Under the pieces are notes generated by a model. The model was not told the DNA's origin, searched no databases, and saw only the letters and a list, made by a program, of their open reading frames with translations. A stretch of DNA of 64,000 nucleotides. Origin: Crambe crambe (taxonomy: Eukaryota > Porifera > Demospongiae > Poecilosclerida > Crambeidae). A program made the position numbers and the translations under genes. Every line of letters begins with the position of its first letter. The first letter of the stretch is position 1. The stretch covers positions 2,170,001-2,234,000 of the forward strand of contig OZ004592.1 in assembly GCA_963924555.1 (NCBI GenBank), written 5' to 3'. Positions 13,501-27,400 of this stretch are shown piece after piece.

Positions 13501-14660
13501 ATGGTGGCATTCTCCCCTGGACAGCGCGGGAAGCCAAACACACCCTGGTGTTGGCCTCCAACTGAGAGAAGGTTGTGAATCTTCACTGTACCACAGCGCT
13601 GCACAACTGCTCGCCTGAGAATGCAAATAGTATGATAAGTCTAATGTACATAGGGTTCATACATAGAGATAGTAGCATCACATGTAAAAATCTAAGATGT
13701 AAGGAATCATTCAGCTGAAATTATTTGGTCATTACTCCTATATAGCCCAAAAATCAAAACCAGTTAGTAGCCTTACCAGAATTGGCCTCCCTGGGAAAAC
13801 CCGATCACATTAAACCCTCCTTTCAGGCTGTCATCAGCCGTCAAGTTCTTGCACACCATGTCAATTTGCTCGTTGGCATTTGTGAAAAACCCACTGAGAG
13901 TATCCTCTTCAAAATTGTTGCCAATCTTGATGGACTTGACGTAGATTCCGGGCACCTGCTTCTTCACCACATCTATCAGTCGTCCCAGGCTAAGTGGATT
14001 ACAGCAACTATCACCTGAATGGGAGTAATGGGGGTTAATTAATGGGTTAATTAATGGGGGCAATGGGGGTTAATTAATGGGGGTAATGGGGGTTATGGTA
14101 ATGTTCCTTCTTACTCAAAAGGTGAAAGATTCAAAATCTACACATTTACCAGTGTTCGCATTTACCAGGGTTGAATCTGATATTCCAAGGAAGATTTCAG
14201 TGCCATAGGTAGCAATATTCATAGCCACCACATGGGTGTGATGATATTATGCTGCCCACACATTTTTGTGCTTTTAAAGTATACGATGAATTGAAAAAAA
14301 AAAAAAAAAAAGAAAAAAAAAGGCATAAATCTGTACATGTTGTACTGGGAATGATATGCCTCATGGACCACAATGCAACCATTGGCACTGGGGACTCAAC
14401 TGGAGGACCTCAATGCAAGCTGATCACCATTCACATTTAAAGCAGCTGCCCTGTAATAGCAAGTTTACTTACTGCTCATAAGTCCCAACTTGTGGTCTCA
14501 TCTTTAAGACCTATACTGAACTACCTATTCTCATAAAGCCAGCTGCTTCTAGCTAGTCCACAGCTAACTCACCCATTCCGTGCCAAAATACCAACGGGAC
14601 GGGATCAGAAGCAACAATGGCTGCCCCAACCGTCAAGAGGAGAAATAAAGCCTTCCACAT
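10587..14660 (-). CDS. PPT1: Palmitoyl-protein thioesterase 1
   Basis: Seven exons: 14573-14660, 13777-14014, 13441-13614, 13285-13375, 13078-13176, 12685-12756 and 10587-10757. They give 310 residues, against about 306 in the human protein. The enzyme removes thioester-linked palmitate from S-acylated proteins in the lysosome. A signal peptide is visible (ATG 14660, hydrophobic core about residues 4-16). The lipase box GFSQGGQF puts the nucleophile at Ser103, KFLED supplies Asp221 and PTDHLRF supplies His277. The spacings Ser-Asp 118 and Ser-His 174 are the same as in the human enzyme (115, 233, 289), which independently supports the exon joins. [14 protein letters not shown] and [18 protein letters not shown] are further family signatures. 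Divergently paired with TDH. The last intron (10758-12684) carries an inverted-repeat element. No defect seen. Confidence 0.95.
11130..11600. mobile_element. hAT-like non-autonomous element (MITE)
   Basis: The ends are inverted copies of TAGGGCTGTCCCAATTATTC; the right copy differs by one base (GCC for GCT). Inside are further gaataatt/aattattc words and no coding potential. The element lies in the last PPT1 intron. hAT elements usually make 8-bp target duplications; I see only CACC on both flanks, so the superfamily is a guess from the terminal sequence. Confidence 0.6.
12775..13030 (+). repeat. Long polypurine tract / degenerate G-rich minisatellite
   Basis: About 250 bases of nearly pure A/G on the + strand, built from variants of gggaacaaggggaggggagag, within PPT1 intron 5. 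As transcribed from the PPT1 (-) strand it is a pyrimidine tract ending shortly before the acceptor of exon 12685-12756. The composition favours triplex or quadruplex DNA and slippage. Confidence 0.75.
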
Positions 14661-14800
14661 GGTAGATACCGGGATACCAAAAATTTAATGAGTATACACT
14701 GCCGAAAGAGTAAAATCGACCAGAATTAATTTATGGGGGCGGGGTCACGAAGGTGTGCGATCACATGATTCTTCACTAAACATCTTGCTTCTTTCTCAAC
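14661..14800. promoter_or_regulatory. Bidirectional promoter region PPT1/TDH
   Basis: Only 140 bp separate the two start codons, so both promoters must lie here or in the 5' untranslated regions. A GC box (gggggcgggg, 14735-14744) stands out in otherwise AT-rich sequence. Transcription starts were not determined. Confidence 0.6.
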
Positions 14801-17479
<2,679 letters not shown>

Positions 17480-18065
17480 ATCACTTTTTTTTGGTAGCAT
17501 TTTTGTAGCTCTGCACAAAATAATTCTGATTGTAGCTGTAGCAGATAGCTAGAAGCTAGCTACATATTTAACTAGCTTGACTGTGTTGTGTCATGTTGAG
17601 TACACTTTCTTATTTTTGAGCCTGAAACTGGATCCTTTGTACAGCTAAGCAATGCATGTCATTGTTTTTATTTATTTATTCATTAATTAAATTTTTGTAG
17701 GCCACTTTTTTTCAATAGTTGATTTAAGGCTATTATGACAGGTACACTGTAAAAATTAAAGTGTTTACTATACACTATTTTTGTCCCAATACACACACTG
17801 TTTTGTTTTTAGTGTGTGTTAGGACAATTTAGTGTGCAGTACACACAGTGTACCATTGTGCTTAAAATCAGCCTTCTCTCTTCCTCAGCAAATTAAATCG
17901 ACCCTCTCCCTCGCAGAAAGTTGATGACTGATTAAACATAGCTGGCTTGAGACAAAGTGATCCAACAAATATTAAGTGCACTACTCACTTTAATAATTAA
18001 TACATACTGTATGCATGGGCATGACTATAAAGCTACTGTACGTCTCCAGCTCAACCTCTTAATTG
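17480..18065. other. Convergent 3' region with small inverted-repeat element
   Basis: TDH and the sideroflexin gene converge here. At 17741-17854 a 114-bp segment begins ggtacactgt and ends acagtgtacc, with a second internal pair (tgtcccaatacacac / gtgtgttaggaca), so it looks like a tiny MITE. No gene seen. Confidence 0.45.
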
Positions 18066-20496
18066 CTATAGTCCTTTGTTGAAATGAACAGTTCTTATGT
18101 TGGGGAAGTTCTGCTGCAGTGGTTCTTGGCACTCCTTCTCCAATTTAGACACAGAAATAGACCTGAAAATAATACAGTTGTGTTATGAGACATACACTGT
18201 GTCATGAGAGTAATAAGATGAGAGATGTGCAAAAAAAAAAAAAAAATGTCACCAGTGCAGCTGAATTAGCACTGAATGTGTCAGCTTGACACAATTTGGT
18301 ATGACAGCTAATTACGTCAAATTTACTAGCCTATTATAGCTAGCTAGTTAGCTAGCAGTCCTGTAGCTACACAATAGCTAATGAGGATAATGTAATTATA
18401 CCTTGTTTGTGGAAATAATGCACAGCAGAGTGGAGTGGCAAAGGTAAGGCTGCACATAATAATTACATTGTCATAAAAACGTTACTAGAAATGTCATCAT
18501 AAATTTAATGTGGTTATAGCTAGCTGATCAACTTACACAAAGCCTACAAGCATGATCTGTAAGGGAGCGTTCATCCAAGGCATTCTCTAAAGGAATAAAG
18601 CAGAGGTAGCCAACATGCAACAGCTGCAAGATACATTATACCTTCAAAAGGCCTCTATTCTCAACTGAGTTCATTATTACAGAAGGGACAACTGCAGAGA
18701 GAGAAAAAAAAAAAGATGTAGTTGACTGATACATCAACACAATACCCTTACCCATGACAGGTAATGCTAGGAGAATCCTGGATACCACCACTTCTGAAAT
18801 CCCTTTTTGAGCTGCAGCCTACATGCATAGCCCATTTTAATAGCCTGTGTTCACATAAATTTTTAACACAAATTTTCTCACCTTTGACATTCCCAGTTGA
18901 TTATGGTGCTCGTCACAAACAGGGATGCCATATCTGAGCTCCCTCTGCCTCACCAGAGGGATATTGATGCAGTTAGCAGCAGCAACGGCAGCAAATGGAA
19001 TCAGTCTTGCCATCAGGGGAGGGACTCGCTGTAAAATACCGCAATTCAATACCATTTCCATTGTGACCATATTTAACCGGCCCACTTTTTGCTTTCTCCT
19101 GCCCACAAAAAAATCAGGCCTGGGTACAAGGCTAGGGGTAGGGCATATTATATACCTTGGCAATCACACTGTTGAGGGTGAGGGCAACAGCAGTAGCTGT
19201 TGTAGTGGCTGCTATGTAGGGCACTAGTATTTGCCTGCATATATATTGGGAGAGCAAGATAAGTGATGGTGAAAGTGAGCAGTGCATGGTTATCTTCTTC
19301 CTTAATACCTGGGAGTTATGGTTTCTTTGCCACTCCTGTTGGTGTAGTTGACTAGAGAGTTGAAGCTTTGATTTGCCCACTGCCAGAAGATAACAGCAGC
19401 TGGATGCCTGCATGGATGACAAGCATAGCAAGACTACAGTCATGGTTATTTTTTATAGCTTCCTTGACTGTTGATGTACATAAGCTATCATAGGTGTAGG
19501 GGGGGGCAGGGGGGCATTTGCCCCCCACTTTTATAGATGGGGGGGGGGGGCATTGCCCCCTCACATTCCACATTCACTTTTCCAGCTGCTATTGCATGCT
19601 TCTACACATTCACAAGGATTTAACAGATAAAATTGATGAAGTTGAAATAGCTAAAAAATTTATATCCATAAACAGTGATAGGAAATTTTATTTTGGTTCT
19701 TTTTAAGGCATAATTATGACAAGTGTTTCAACAGTGAGCATTGTAAATACGTACCTAGTTTTGCAAGGTGCATTACAGTCTCACAGTATTACACTTGCCC
19801 CCCCCACTTCCAAACTCCTTCCTACACCTATGGCTATGAAATGTTTATGGTTACCTCCAAAGATAACAATCCCAAAAACATCAATTAATTAATCTGTTAC
19901 ATGTACAGTGACACTCTTCTTCTAGCAATAGCTAGATACTCACTTATAAAATGTGAGGAGGCAACCAGTGATCACCATATTTCCTGGAGCCTGGAAAGAC
20001 ATCCGGCCAGGAAGAAGCATCTTTTCTCCAGTATCAGGATGATAGGCGGAGTCATAAAGACGTTTAGCCTCCCACAACTGCTCCTCTGTGATACCCAGGG
20101 GTATTTGTCCACTCCTGCAGAAAATAATATCTAGTAGCCGCCAATTCCCAGGTCTTAATTCCTCTTTCACAAAGAATTTTAAAAATAGAACGAGGTTTCT
20201 ACCACTGATAGATGCTAGATTTGCCATTACCTATAGGCCTACTTATATTATCATGCTACAATACAAAGAAGAGCTCACTTGTAATCCTTTATAAGTTTTG
20301 CAGCCTTCTCCAACCTCTGTCTTGTGACAAAGACATTGAGAGGGTTGGCAGTCTCAAAGAAGTGTTTCGCTCTTCCAGTGTAAGTGGACTGATCATATCT
20401 GGGTTTGGAAAGATCTATCAGTTGTACAGAGCCGGTAGAGGGGGGAGGATCTCCAGCAATGGAAGAGGAGGAAGATTTCGTCTCTGGAGATGTCAT
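18066..20496 (-). CDS. SFXN: Sideroflexin (SFXN1/3-like mitochondrial transporter)
   Basis: Ten exons: 20279-20496, 19944-20114, 19309-19407, 19156-19234, 18882-19028, 18752-18818, 18642-18691, 18537-18586, 18402-18449 and 18066-18162. They give 341 residues, close to the 320-330 of animal sideroflexins. SFXN1 and SFXN3 are inner-membrane carriers for serine entering mitochondrial one-carbon metabolism. Signatures in order are [20 protein letters not shown] (N-terminal), [66 protein letters not shown] and [12 protein letters not shown], with a C-terminal FNKGL. No cleavable presequence is expected and none is seen. The start is ATG 20496 (MTSPETK). It lies head to head with the membrane-protein gene at 20881. 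Substrate is inferred from the family. Confidence 0.93.
19489..19832. mobile_element. Inverted-repeat element with G-run termini (MITE candidate)
   Basis: It lies in the sideroflexin intron 19408-19943. The ends are inverted CATAGGTGTAGG, and just inside each end is a long G or C run (gggggggg near 19500; ccccccc near 19798). The word ctat sits on both flanks, possibly a short target duplication. No coding sequence. Confidence 0.45.
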
Positions 20497-20880
20497 CTAG
20501 CCAGACTCTAATAAATAACTGGCAAACAGCTAACAGGCCAAACCCTAGTGGTCGGTCTAGAATTATAGTCTAGCAGGGTAATAAGTTTTAACTAGATAAG
20601 TTGGCGGTGGCCAGCTGCTTTATAGTGGACTGCGTTAGCTCGGGCTTCGTGGCTTGTGATACAGCGATTATTTTTCTTGTGATGTGGGATTGCTCCCTTG
20701 CCCCGCCCTCAAGGACTTCCGTTGATTGTGTACGCATGCGCACAGATGACTTTACCAGCATAACTGTTTCTGTTACTGCTAGAGTGATGACTTGTGACTA
20801 GAATAGCTAGCCAGACAGTACATTCAGTGCTGCAATCAAGAGGCTAATCATCAACTAGCAGCTAGTACGTAGTCGAAGGC
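20497..20880. promoter_or_regulatory. Divergent promoter region SFXN / membrane protein
   Basis: The 384 bp between two divergent start codons contain a GC box (cccgccc, about 20702-20708) and acgcatgcgcac (20732-20743), which resembles the NRF-1 binding palindrome. Function is inferred from position and motif only. Confidence 0.5.
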
Positions 20881-21175
20881 ATGAATCTTCTAGTCATAAT
20901 TCTTTCTACTTTTGCTGCAATGAAAGGTGAAATTTAGCTAGCCAAATCAAAGAATCTGTAATTTATACCAGCCAACTGTTAGAGTCTAACAGAAATTAGG
21001 GATGACAAAAATGTGTCCCGGATTAATAGAGGTAGCTATCCTTCAATAATGCTAACTGATCATAGTAGCTAGTTAGCAGGGAGTTCACATGATCATAGCT
21101 AACTAGCCTAGCCCCACATAACTAAATATAGCTAGCTATTTAGCTAAAGTAAAATGCTATTCTTATTATTATTAC

Positions 21176-21230
<55 letters not shown>

Positions 21231-22887
21231 GGATCATACAGTTATGACATGATAGTCACAGGGAATTTGGTTGGAGGAACAGGTGCTGCTGTACAAGTAT
21301 TGGCTACCAATATCATTGAACATGAAAAAGGGGAAAGTATCTCGGACTACTGTAACAATGACACCCGCTGTAAAGATCCACTAGTATTGACAGGATTTAA
21401 CACCTATACCATTTTTGTTCCAATGGAGAGTGGAGTATGGATTGTAAATCTCAAAGTTATACATCAAAGTGTGCAAATACTGCACAGTATCACTGTCAGG
21501 AACTTGGACTCATGCAGAACACTCAGCACCGTGAAAAACAAAGGCTCACCAGTATCAGTCCTTTGCACAATTGGCAACACTTTGTATCTGTATAGTTTGT
21601 TATTGAACAATTCTGATATCGAAGAATCTCTCTCTCCAGATCCACCTACTGCATTAGCAGTGTTACCTTTGAATCATCTCATGGCTATGTCCAATATTAT
21701 ACACTGCAAGAGACTGAATGAAATCTATTTCTTCATAGGAACAACTCGTTATCGGGTGGATGTTGTCTCGAAAACTGTCCATGTGAATGAAACAACCAAT
21801 ATGAATGAATGTGACTATGTAAGATCACTGATTAGTGATGAAATTAGTTGCACGAGAGCTTATATTTACTGCAATAATAATATTGTGTATTTATATGATT
21901 TTATCATGGATGATATTGATGAGATATACAACAATCTTCATTATCCATGTCCAATGGAGACAAGTTATTTCAATCTCAGTCATGACAAGGAAGTACTGTT
22001 TTATCATAACCGATCATCGAATATCACATTCCAGAAGGCACTGTCCACTTCTGCCTATGACTCAGGTACATGCTATGGGCAGTCCATCTTTGTCTACACT
22101 GATGCCACTGAGGGAGCGTTCATTGTAAGAAATCAAGGATTGAGTCTCTCCAAGATCAGTAGCTGTTTGAATCCCTTCTGTAACAGGATTTGGAGTGTTC
22201 GTAACAATAATGAGATATTCATATACAACCGAGATGATCAGACTGCTAGTGTATTTAATTCTTCAGGATATTTACACAAAGAGTTTGCCACTAATATTGA
22301 CATAACTATGGTAACACCCATTATTATAGTGATATTAATAACATTCAGCCCGATTACTTATGTTGTGATTTTTGTGAATGCAACTGGCCCATTTATAACT
22401 GATGCTCCTGCTAGTGCTGATATCTCTGTACTAATAGGCTGTATTGTGGGTTCTATTTTGCTTCTACTGATCGTTTCATTAGCAGTCATACTACCCTATT
22501 ATCATTACAAGTGAGTTACAGTTATTCTATTTTATATAGAGTTATCTGCTGTACTAGCTATGTATACAGTTTTGGTACTGAGGTTCACTTTACCTTTACA
22601 GACACAAAGCTGTTGTGTCCAACTCTAATACCACTCCATCAAGTCTTGAGCTAGGCCAGTCACAACAAGGAACCATTAAAGATGTTCCTAAAGCTACTTC
22701 TCCAAAGACTGAGACAGAGTTCCTCCTAGAGAATGAATCAACTGAATCACCCACTGAGACCACCACAATGGAGGATAAGGGACCAGAATGTCCTCCTGAG
22801 GTGATTGATGCCACTAAACCAAAGTTGTACGAAGCTCCAGCCACACCACCTCGTACTGCTAAACCATCACTCCCACCAAACCTTTAA
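20881..22887 (+). CDS. Unrecognised secreted/type I single-pass membrane protein
   Basis: Three exons: 20881-20926, 21232-22510 and 22602-22887, giving 536 residues. I do not recognise the family. Exon 1 encodes a short hydrophobic start (MNLLVIILSTFAAMK) that fits a signal peptide interrupted by an intron. The extracellular part has about 350 residues with many cysteines, N-glycosylation sequons and repeated short beta-strand-like stretches (IYFFIGTTRYRVDV, SIFVYTDATEGAFIV, EIFIYNRDDQTASVF), which could be a beta-propeller. A hydrophobic stretch at about 373-397 (VTPIIIVILITF) precedes the main membrane segment at about 414-436 (SVLIGCIVGSILLLLIVSL). The ~98-residue tail is acidic, then proline-rich (PATPPRTAKPSLPP), an SH3-ligand-like end. 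A decayed second copy lies downstream at 23126. Receptor or adhesion roles are only guesses. Confidence 0.75.
21163..21230 (+). repeat. (TTA)n microsatellite at a splice acceptor
   Basis: About 22 TTA units run directly into the tatag acceptor of exon 2 (exon starts at 21232). The repeat itself therefore serves as the region upstream of the 3' splice site. Confidence 0.9.
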
Positions 22888-23125
22888 AATTAAAAATTGA
22901 TATATACAGCTTATTCCCATAGCTAACAGACCCTGACCACACACATGTACACATTAGCTAAGATACTATCTCTAATTTACTCAAGCTAATAGGTCAGAAC
23001 AAAACTATCATGCATATGTGTGCATGATATCATGCAGTCAATATTTTCCTGCTATACTGACATGATTAATGTTTGATGAATAGCAACTAAACAGTGTTGG
23101 AAAAGCAAGACTTTAGCTACTAGCC

Positions 23126-23560
23126 ATGAATCTTCAGGTCATGATAGCTTTTTTTAAACTTTCATGAAGTGTTAATATAGCTCAATATATAGCTCAACTG
23201 GCTGCATGCATGGTCACATTTGCACATTACAGTTAGAGAAATGGAGCTCCACAGCCAATAGCTATAACTGCTTTCATGCACTGCAGGATCATACAGTTAC
23301 ATGATAGTTGCAGAGCCTCGATTCATTACTGAAATTTGACCAAAAATACTGAAGAATAAGAATTTATTACTTATGAAAATACTGAAAATACTGAAAATAG
23401 GAGCTGAACCGGTTGGAGGCACTGTAGTTGCAGGAAATTTGGTTGGATGAACAGCCTGGTGCTGCTGTACAAGTGTGACTAACACATCAACCACCTCCTG
23501 AGGTGGTTGATGCTACTAAACCAAAGTTGTAAACCACCACTCCCACCAAACCTTTAAAAT
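23126..23560 (+). pseudogene. Shrunken pseudogene of the 20881 membrane-protein gene
   Basis: Three collinear matches to the intact gene are seen. They are the exon 1 start (atgaatctt at 23126), the exon 2 start (ggatcatacagtta at 23286, then ggaaatttggttgga at 23432 and gtgctgctgtacaagt at 23460), and the exon 3 end (cctcctgaggtg at 23494, ctcccaccaaacctttaaaat at 23540). About 1.2 kb of exon 2 and most of exon 3 are missing and the frame has stops. It keeps intron-side sequence before exon 2, so it is a decayed DNA duplicate, not a processed copy. Confidence 0.8.
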
Positions 23561-24499
23561 CAGATAATCATTCACATACAACTCATTCACATAAATTGTC
23601 AAGTCTCTTCACAGGCATGCACACATTAGCAGATAATTTTCCACAACTAGAATAGCTAATCATACAGATTTCATACTCATGTACATGAATTAATACATTC
23701 AGTATCCTGTAATACTTGGAACTGGCCGGCTATTTCCAAGAAAATTGGTTGGAAAATGACCAGCAGTTATTTCTAGCTCTGCAAGGGAGCCATTGTAGGA
23801 CATGAAAACTTCTCAGCCATTGTAGCCACACCCATCAAAATTATATGTACATGGGTGATGATAACATAAATTGTCCGAAATCTTTATAATGACCAATCAA
23901 ATCGAGTCAGCTCTTCCTTGATGCTTCACATCCATTACCTGCTAGCCTTGACTGCTATTTGCTTCTACGTTTTGTGACTGGGGCAAGCTACTCTCTTTTT
24001 CAATTGAAGTTGGTAAAGGGTTGTCATGCTTGAATGTAATTTTTGTACCTGTACGGCGTTTTTTTTTTTTAGCTGGCACAATTTGCCATTCTTTCACTGT
24101 TCATAGGGATGGCCTAAGTTCTATTTGGCTATGCTCTAGTCGGTTACGTACTTCTTAGTGCTTAATGATGGTTCGGCACATTTTGACTTATAGCTAATCC
24201 TGAAGTTAGCTATGGGTGAATGACTTTTAGACTCCATTTTAAGCTTTGCCGTGCATGCACTGATACATACGTACCGTTGCATGCCTTCAGCACTGTGTCT
24301 TGGCTAAGATAAAAAAATACAGTGAAACTGACCTCTGGGCCACCAATAGGCAGTCTCTTCAAAATCAATAGTACATAAATAATATAATAGCTAGACGGGG
24401 GAAAAGAACTTGTCTACAGTAATATGTAAAATGTACAGCAGATGAATTAGAAAAGTATACCTATGAGTAGAAGCACTGATTCAACAAGAAGTACTTTTT
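23561..24499. other. Intergenic region before the MDC1 3' end
   Basis: AT-rich sequence without a supportable gene. A 'gaagttggtaaagggttg' word at about 24006-24023 also occurs at 38585 and 51190, so it is part of a dispersed repeat. Confidence 0.45.
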
Positions 24500-27400
24500 T
24501 TATTTTCTTTTCCTCTTGGCAGAGGTAGAGAGAAGTGTGCTATTATTAGATTCTCTGGTCTTTCTCTTTCGACTACCAGCACTTGCTGAAGCAAGAGTCA
24601 TCAAATATCTAATGCATGTGGATATGTACAGTGAAGGAAATAAGAATCATGAAGCAAATCATGGAAATTCACATAGATGATCGCTATGGTCTATATACTT
24701 GGAAGGTTACACAGAGAAAGCACTCTTACTCACAGTGCATAAGTACATGCTATCATCTGAGAATTGAGCAGTAGTGCCTGAGGCAGTAATAGTATATTCT
24801 CTGGACATATTCATAAAACAAAATAACAAGGATACGACCCTAAATCCAGCGCCTGCCTCAAAACTCCGCCCAGTATCAGTTCGGTGGAGTGAACAGGAAC
24901 ACCAGCCTCCATGGCCTCCTTGCACATGCTCAAGTCCTGATCACATGACACAATGATGACCCTGTCCCCTGGTTCTATAGGTGGTGAGAAATCCACAGCC
25001 TCTCCTCCAGAACACTTGATGATATCACTCATTTGCTCCCTCTCTGGCTTCAGGCTAGGAGTCAGGTGGACTTTGTACCCTGATAACAGTTCACCTTTAG
25101 CTACTTTGAGTGATCTGTATAGTGTATGGGGGATAGGGCTAGTCATATTGGCAGAATTGGAGTATGCATGCTCACTTTGCAAGAGAGAATTGATGTTGTC
25201 TCTCGGCAATCCTGTCCTTGATCAAGTAGTTTTCCACGGGGAGGAAGTGACCAGCCTTGGAGCAGTCGTCCAGCCAGCTCTCATTCACTATTACACACCC
25301 ACGAGATAGGCAGCACAAGAACTTCACTGTCCTTCGAACCTGCAAAGTACCATGATACAATAGCTATTTTAGGATATTTCTTCACTAAACAAATGAATAT
25401 AATTTTTCATGTTAATATCCTAAGCTTTAACCTTGGCAATTCTTCATAACATGGATACAGTAGTGAACTCCTTAATCATACATTCCCTATGTCAAAGTGC
25501 AACACAATCCCTACCAAAGCAGTATACCGTTTATGCTCAAGTGTGAATCATACCATAAATCTTCAAGATTTGTTACAGCTTACCTTTAATTTTGTGAACA
25601 TAATTTAACAACATATTTTTCCAATTTAGTATATATATAAATCTCCCCTTTCATTCTATAAAGACATCATAGGTTGTAACAACCTTGTCAGTGATAAGAT
25701 GAGTACAGAGATAGACAGAGTCCACTAATTCTCCCCCCAAGTCCTTCACGATCTTCTCTCCCGCCTTATCAATCACTCCCGTGAACATCACTTTGGGTTT
25801 ATCACAGGATGTGTCATCAGAGGGAGCAGAGGTGTGACCCTTGGAGGTTGCTGAGGGGAGAGAGGGTGTGTGGGTGGGGGTGATGGAAGATTTACGGAGT
25901 ATAGGAGTGCTCGGTGGAGATGCTGCATGAGACCAAAGAGATTTCAAAAAGTAGGACCTCTGAATAACGGACATACTTGGGACCCAGCTTTGTAGAGGGG
26001 GTTAATTGCTCTTTGATATTGAGTGTACATAGCTACAAGGGGGTACTTTTAAATTGTCCTTTTTCTGCTTTCAGAATGTCCTTTACTGGAGGTTTCACTG
26101 TAACTAAATAAGGACAAACTGGCTTTTTTTCATAATAATTATTACTTCTTGACCTTTAGATCCAACTGCTGGTATGGGTGACTGCTTAGAGTTTGTAGTT
26201 TTTCTTCCACTTCTTCCTCTAGAACTTGTGACTTTCCCTCTCTTCCCCGTCAAACTCTGTCCCCTTTTGCCACGCCCTCTTTTGCCCACAGTTGATTGAG
26301 ATATGGACATAGCACTGGACTGATCTGGTTGGCTGTCGTTACGAGCTTCTTTATCCCCTTGGTTACCAGGATCATGTGACTTTGAGTCATGTGATTGGGA
26401 ATCACCACTGTTTCTAGAACTAACCACAGATGTAATATCAGGAGACTCGTCCTCAAACGCTGTCAAATCAGTTGTCCCCATAGAATCTGATAGTTTGCCA
26501 GATTCTTCAACTGGCTGTGTCAGTGAAGATCTACCCCTCCTAGCACCACGCTGTCTCCCCCGTGTTGTTGACCTCTGACCTCTAGTGCTAGTGGCAGAAG
26601 GAATAGCTTGCTCCTCCAGTATTGAAGTGTTCGCTCTATGTGCACTGAGGGGGGAAGTTCCCTTGGAAGGGGGATTATTGGATGGGCTTTTAGGAACCTG
26701 ATCCACTTTCATGCTAGAAGCTGCCTTTTGAGTCTTGGTTCGTAGCCGAGATGCTCGAGTGGACACTTGTTTATCCTTAGGGTCATCCTTAGTTTGCACA
26801 GAGCAATCCTTAGTTTGCACAGGGTCACCCTCACTGGGAGTAAATTGGTTCTCATCAATGCTTGATCCTTCAATAGTAGTTTTGTCATCATAACTGTCTT
26901 CTCCTTTTGACTCTATATTTGAATCTTCTGATAGTTCAGGGTCTTCAGTAGTTTCTTTCTTCCCCCTTCTACTTCTTGTGACCCTCCCTGGTTGTCCCTT
27001 TTCTCTTTTCCCCCTCCCTCGTCCTCTCCCACGTCCCCTTTCTCCTCTCTTCCCTCTGCCTCTAGCCTGATTGTCAGCAACTAGGGAGAACATGGTTTTC
27101 TGCTTGCTATGTGTACTTGCTTTGGATGTTAGAAGTGGTAAGAAAGTGTCAAAACTAGAATCCGATTCTGCACCGTGCATAGCTGCAAAGAGAAAGGAAA
27201 GATACTTGTCATACCAACACAAATTAGGTAATGATCATCAACTCATGATTGGTAAAGATAATAAACGGCAAGAGTAGGAAATTTGAAGTCCCATTTTTGT
27301 AAAGTGCTAAAAGGAAGCATTACTGGGAGAAAGGGAGGAGAAAAAAACCCAAAACAACACTCTATCGATGCCACATTTTTGATACTATCACCTGAATCTC

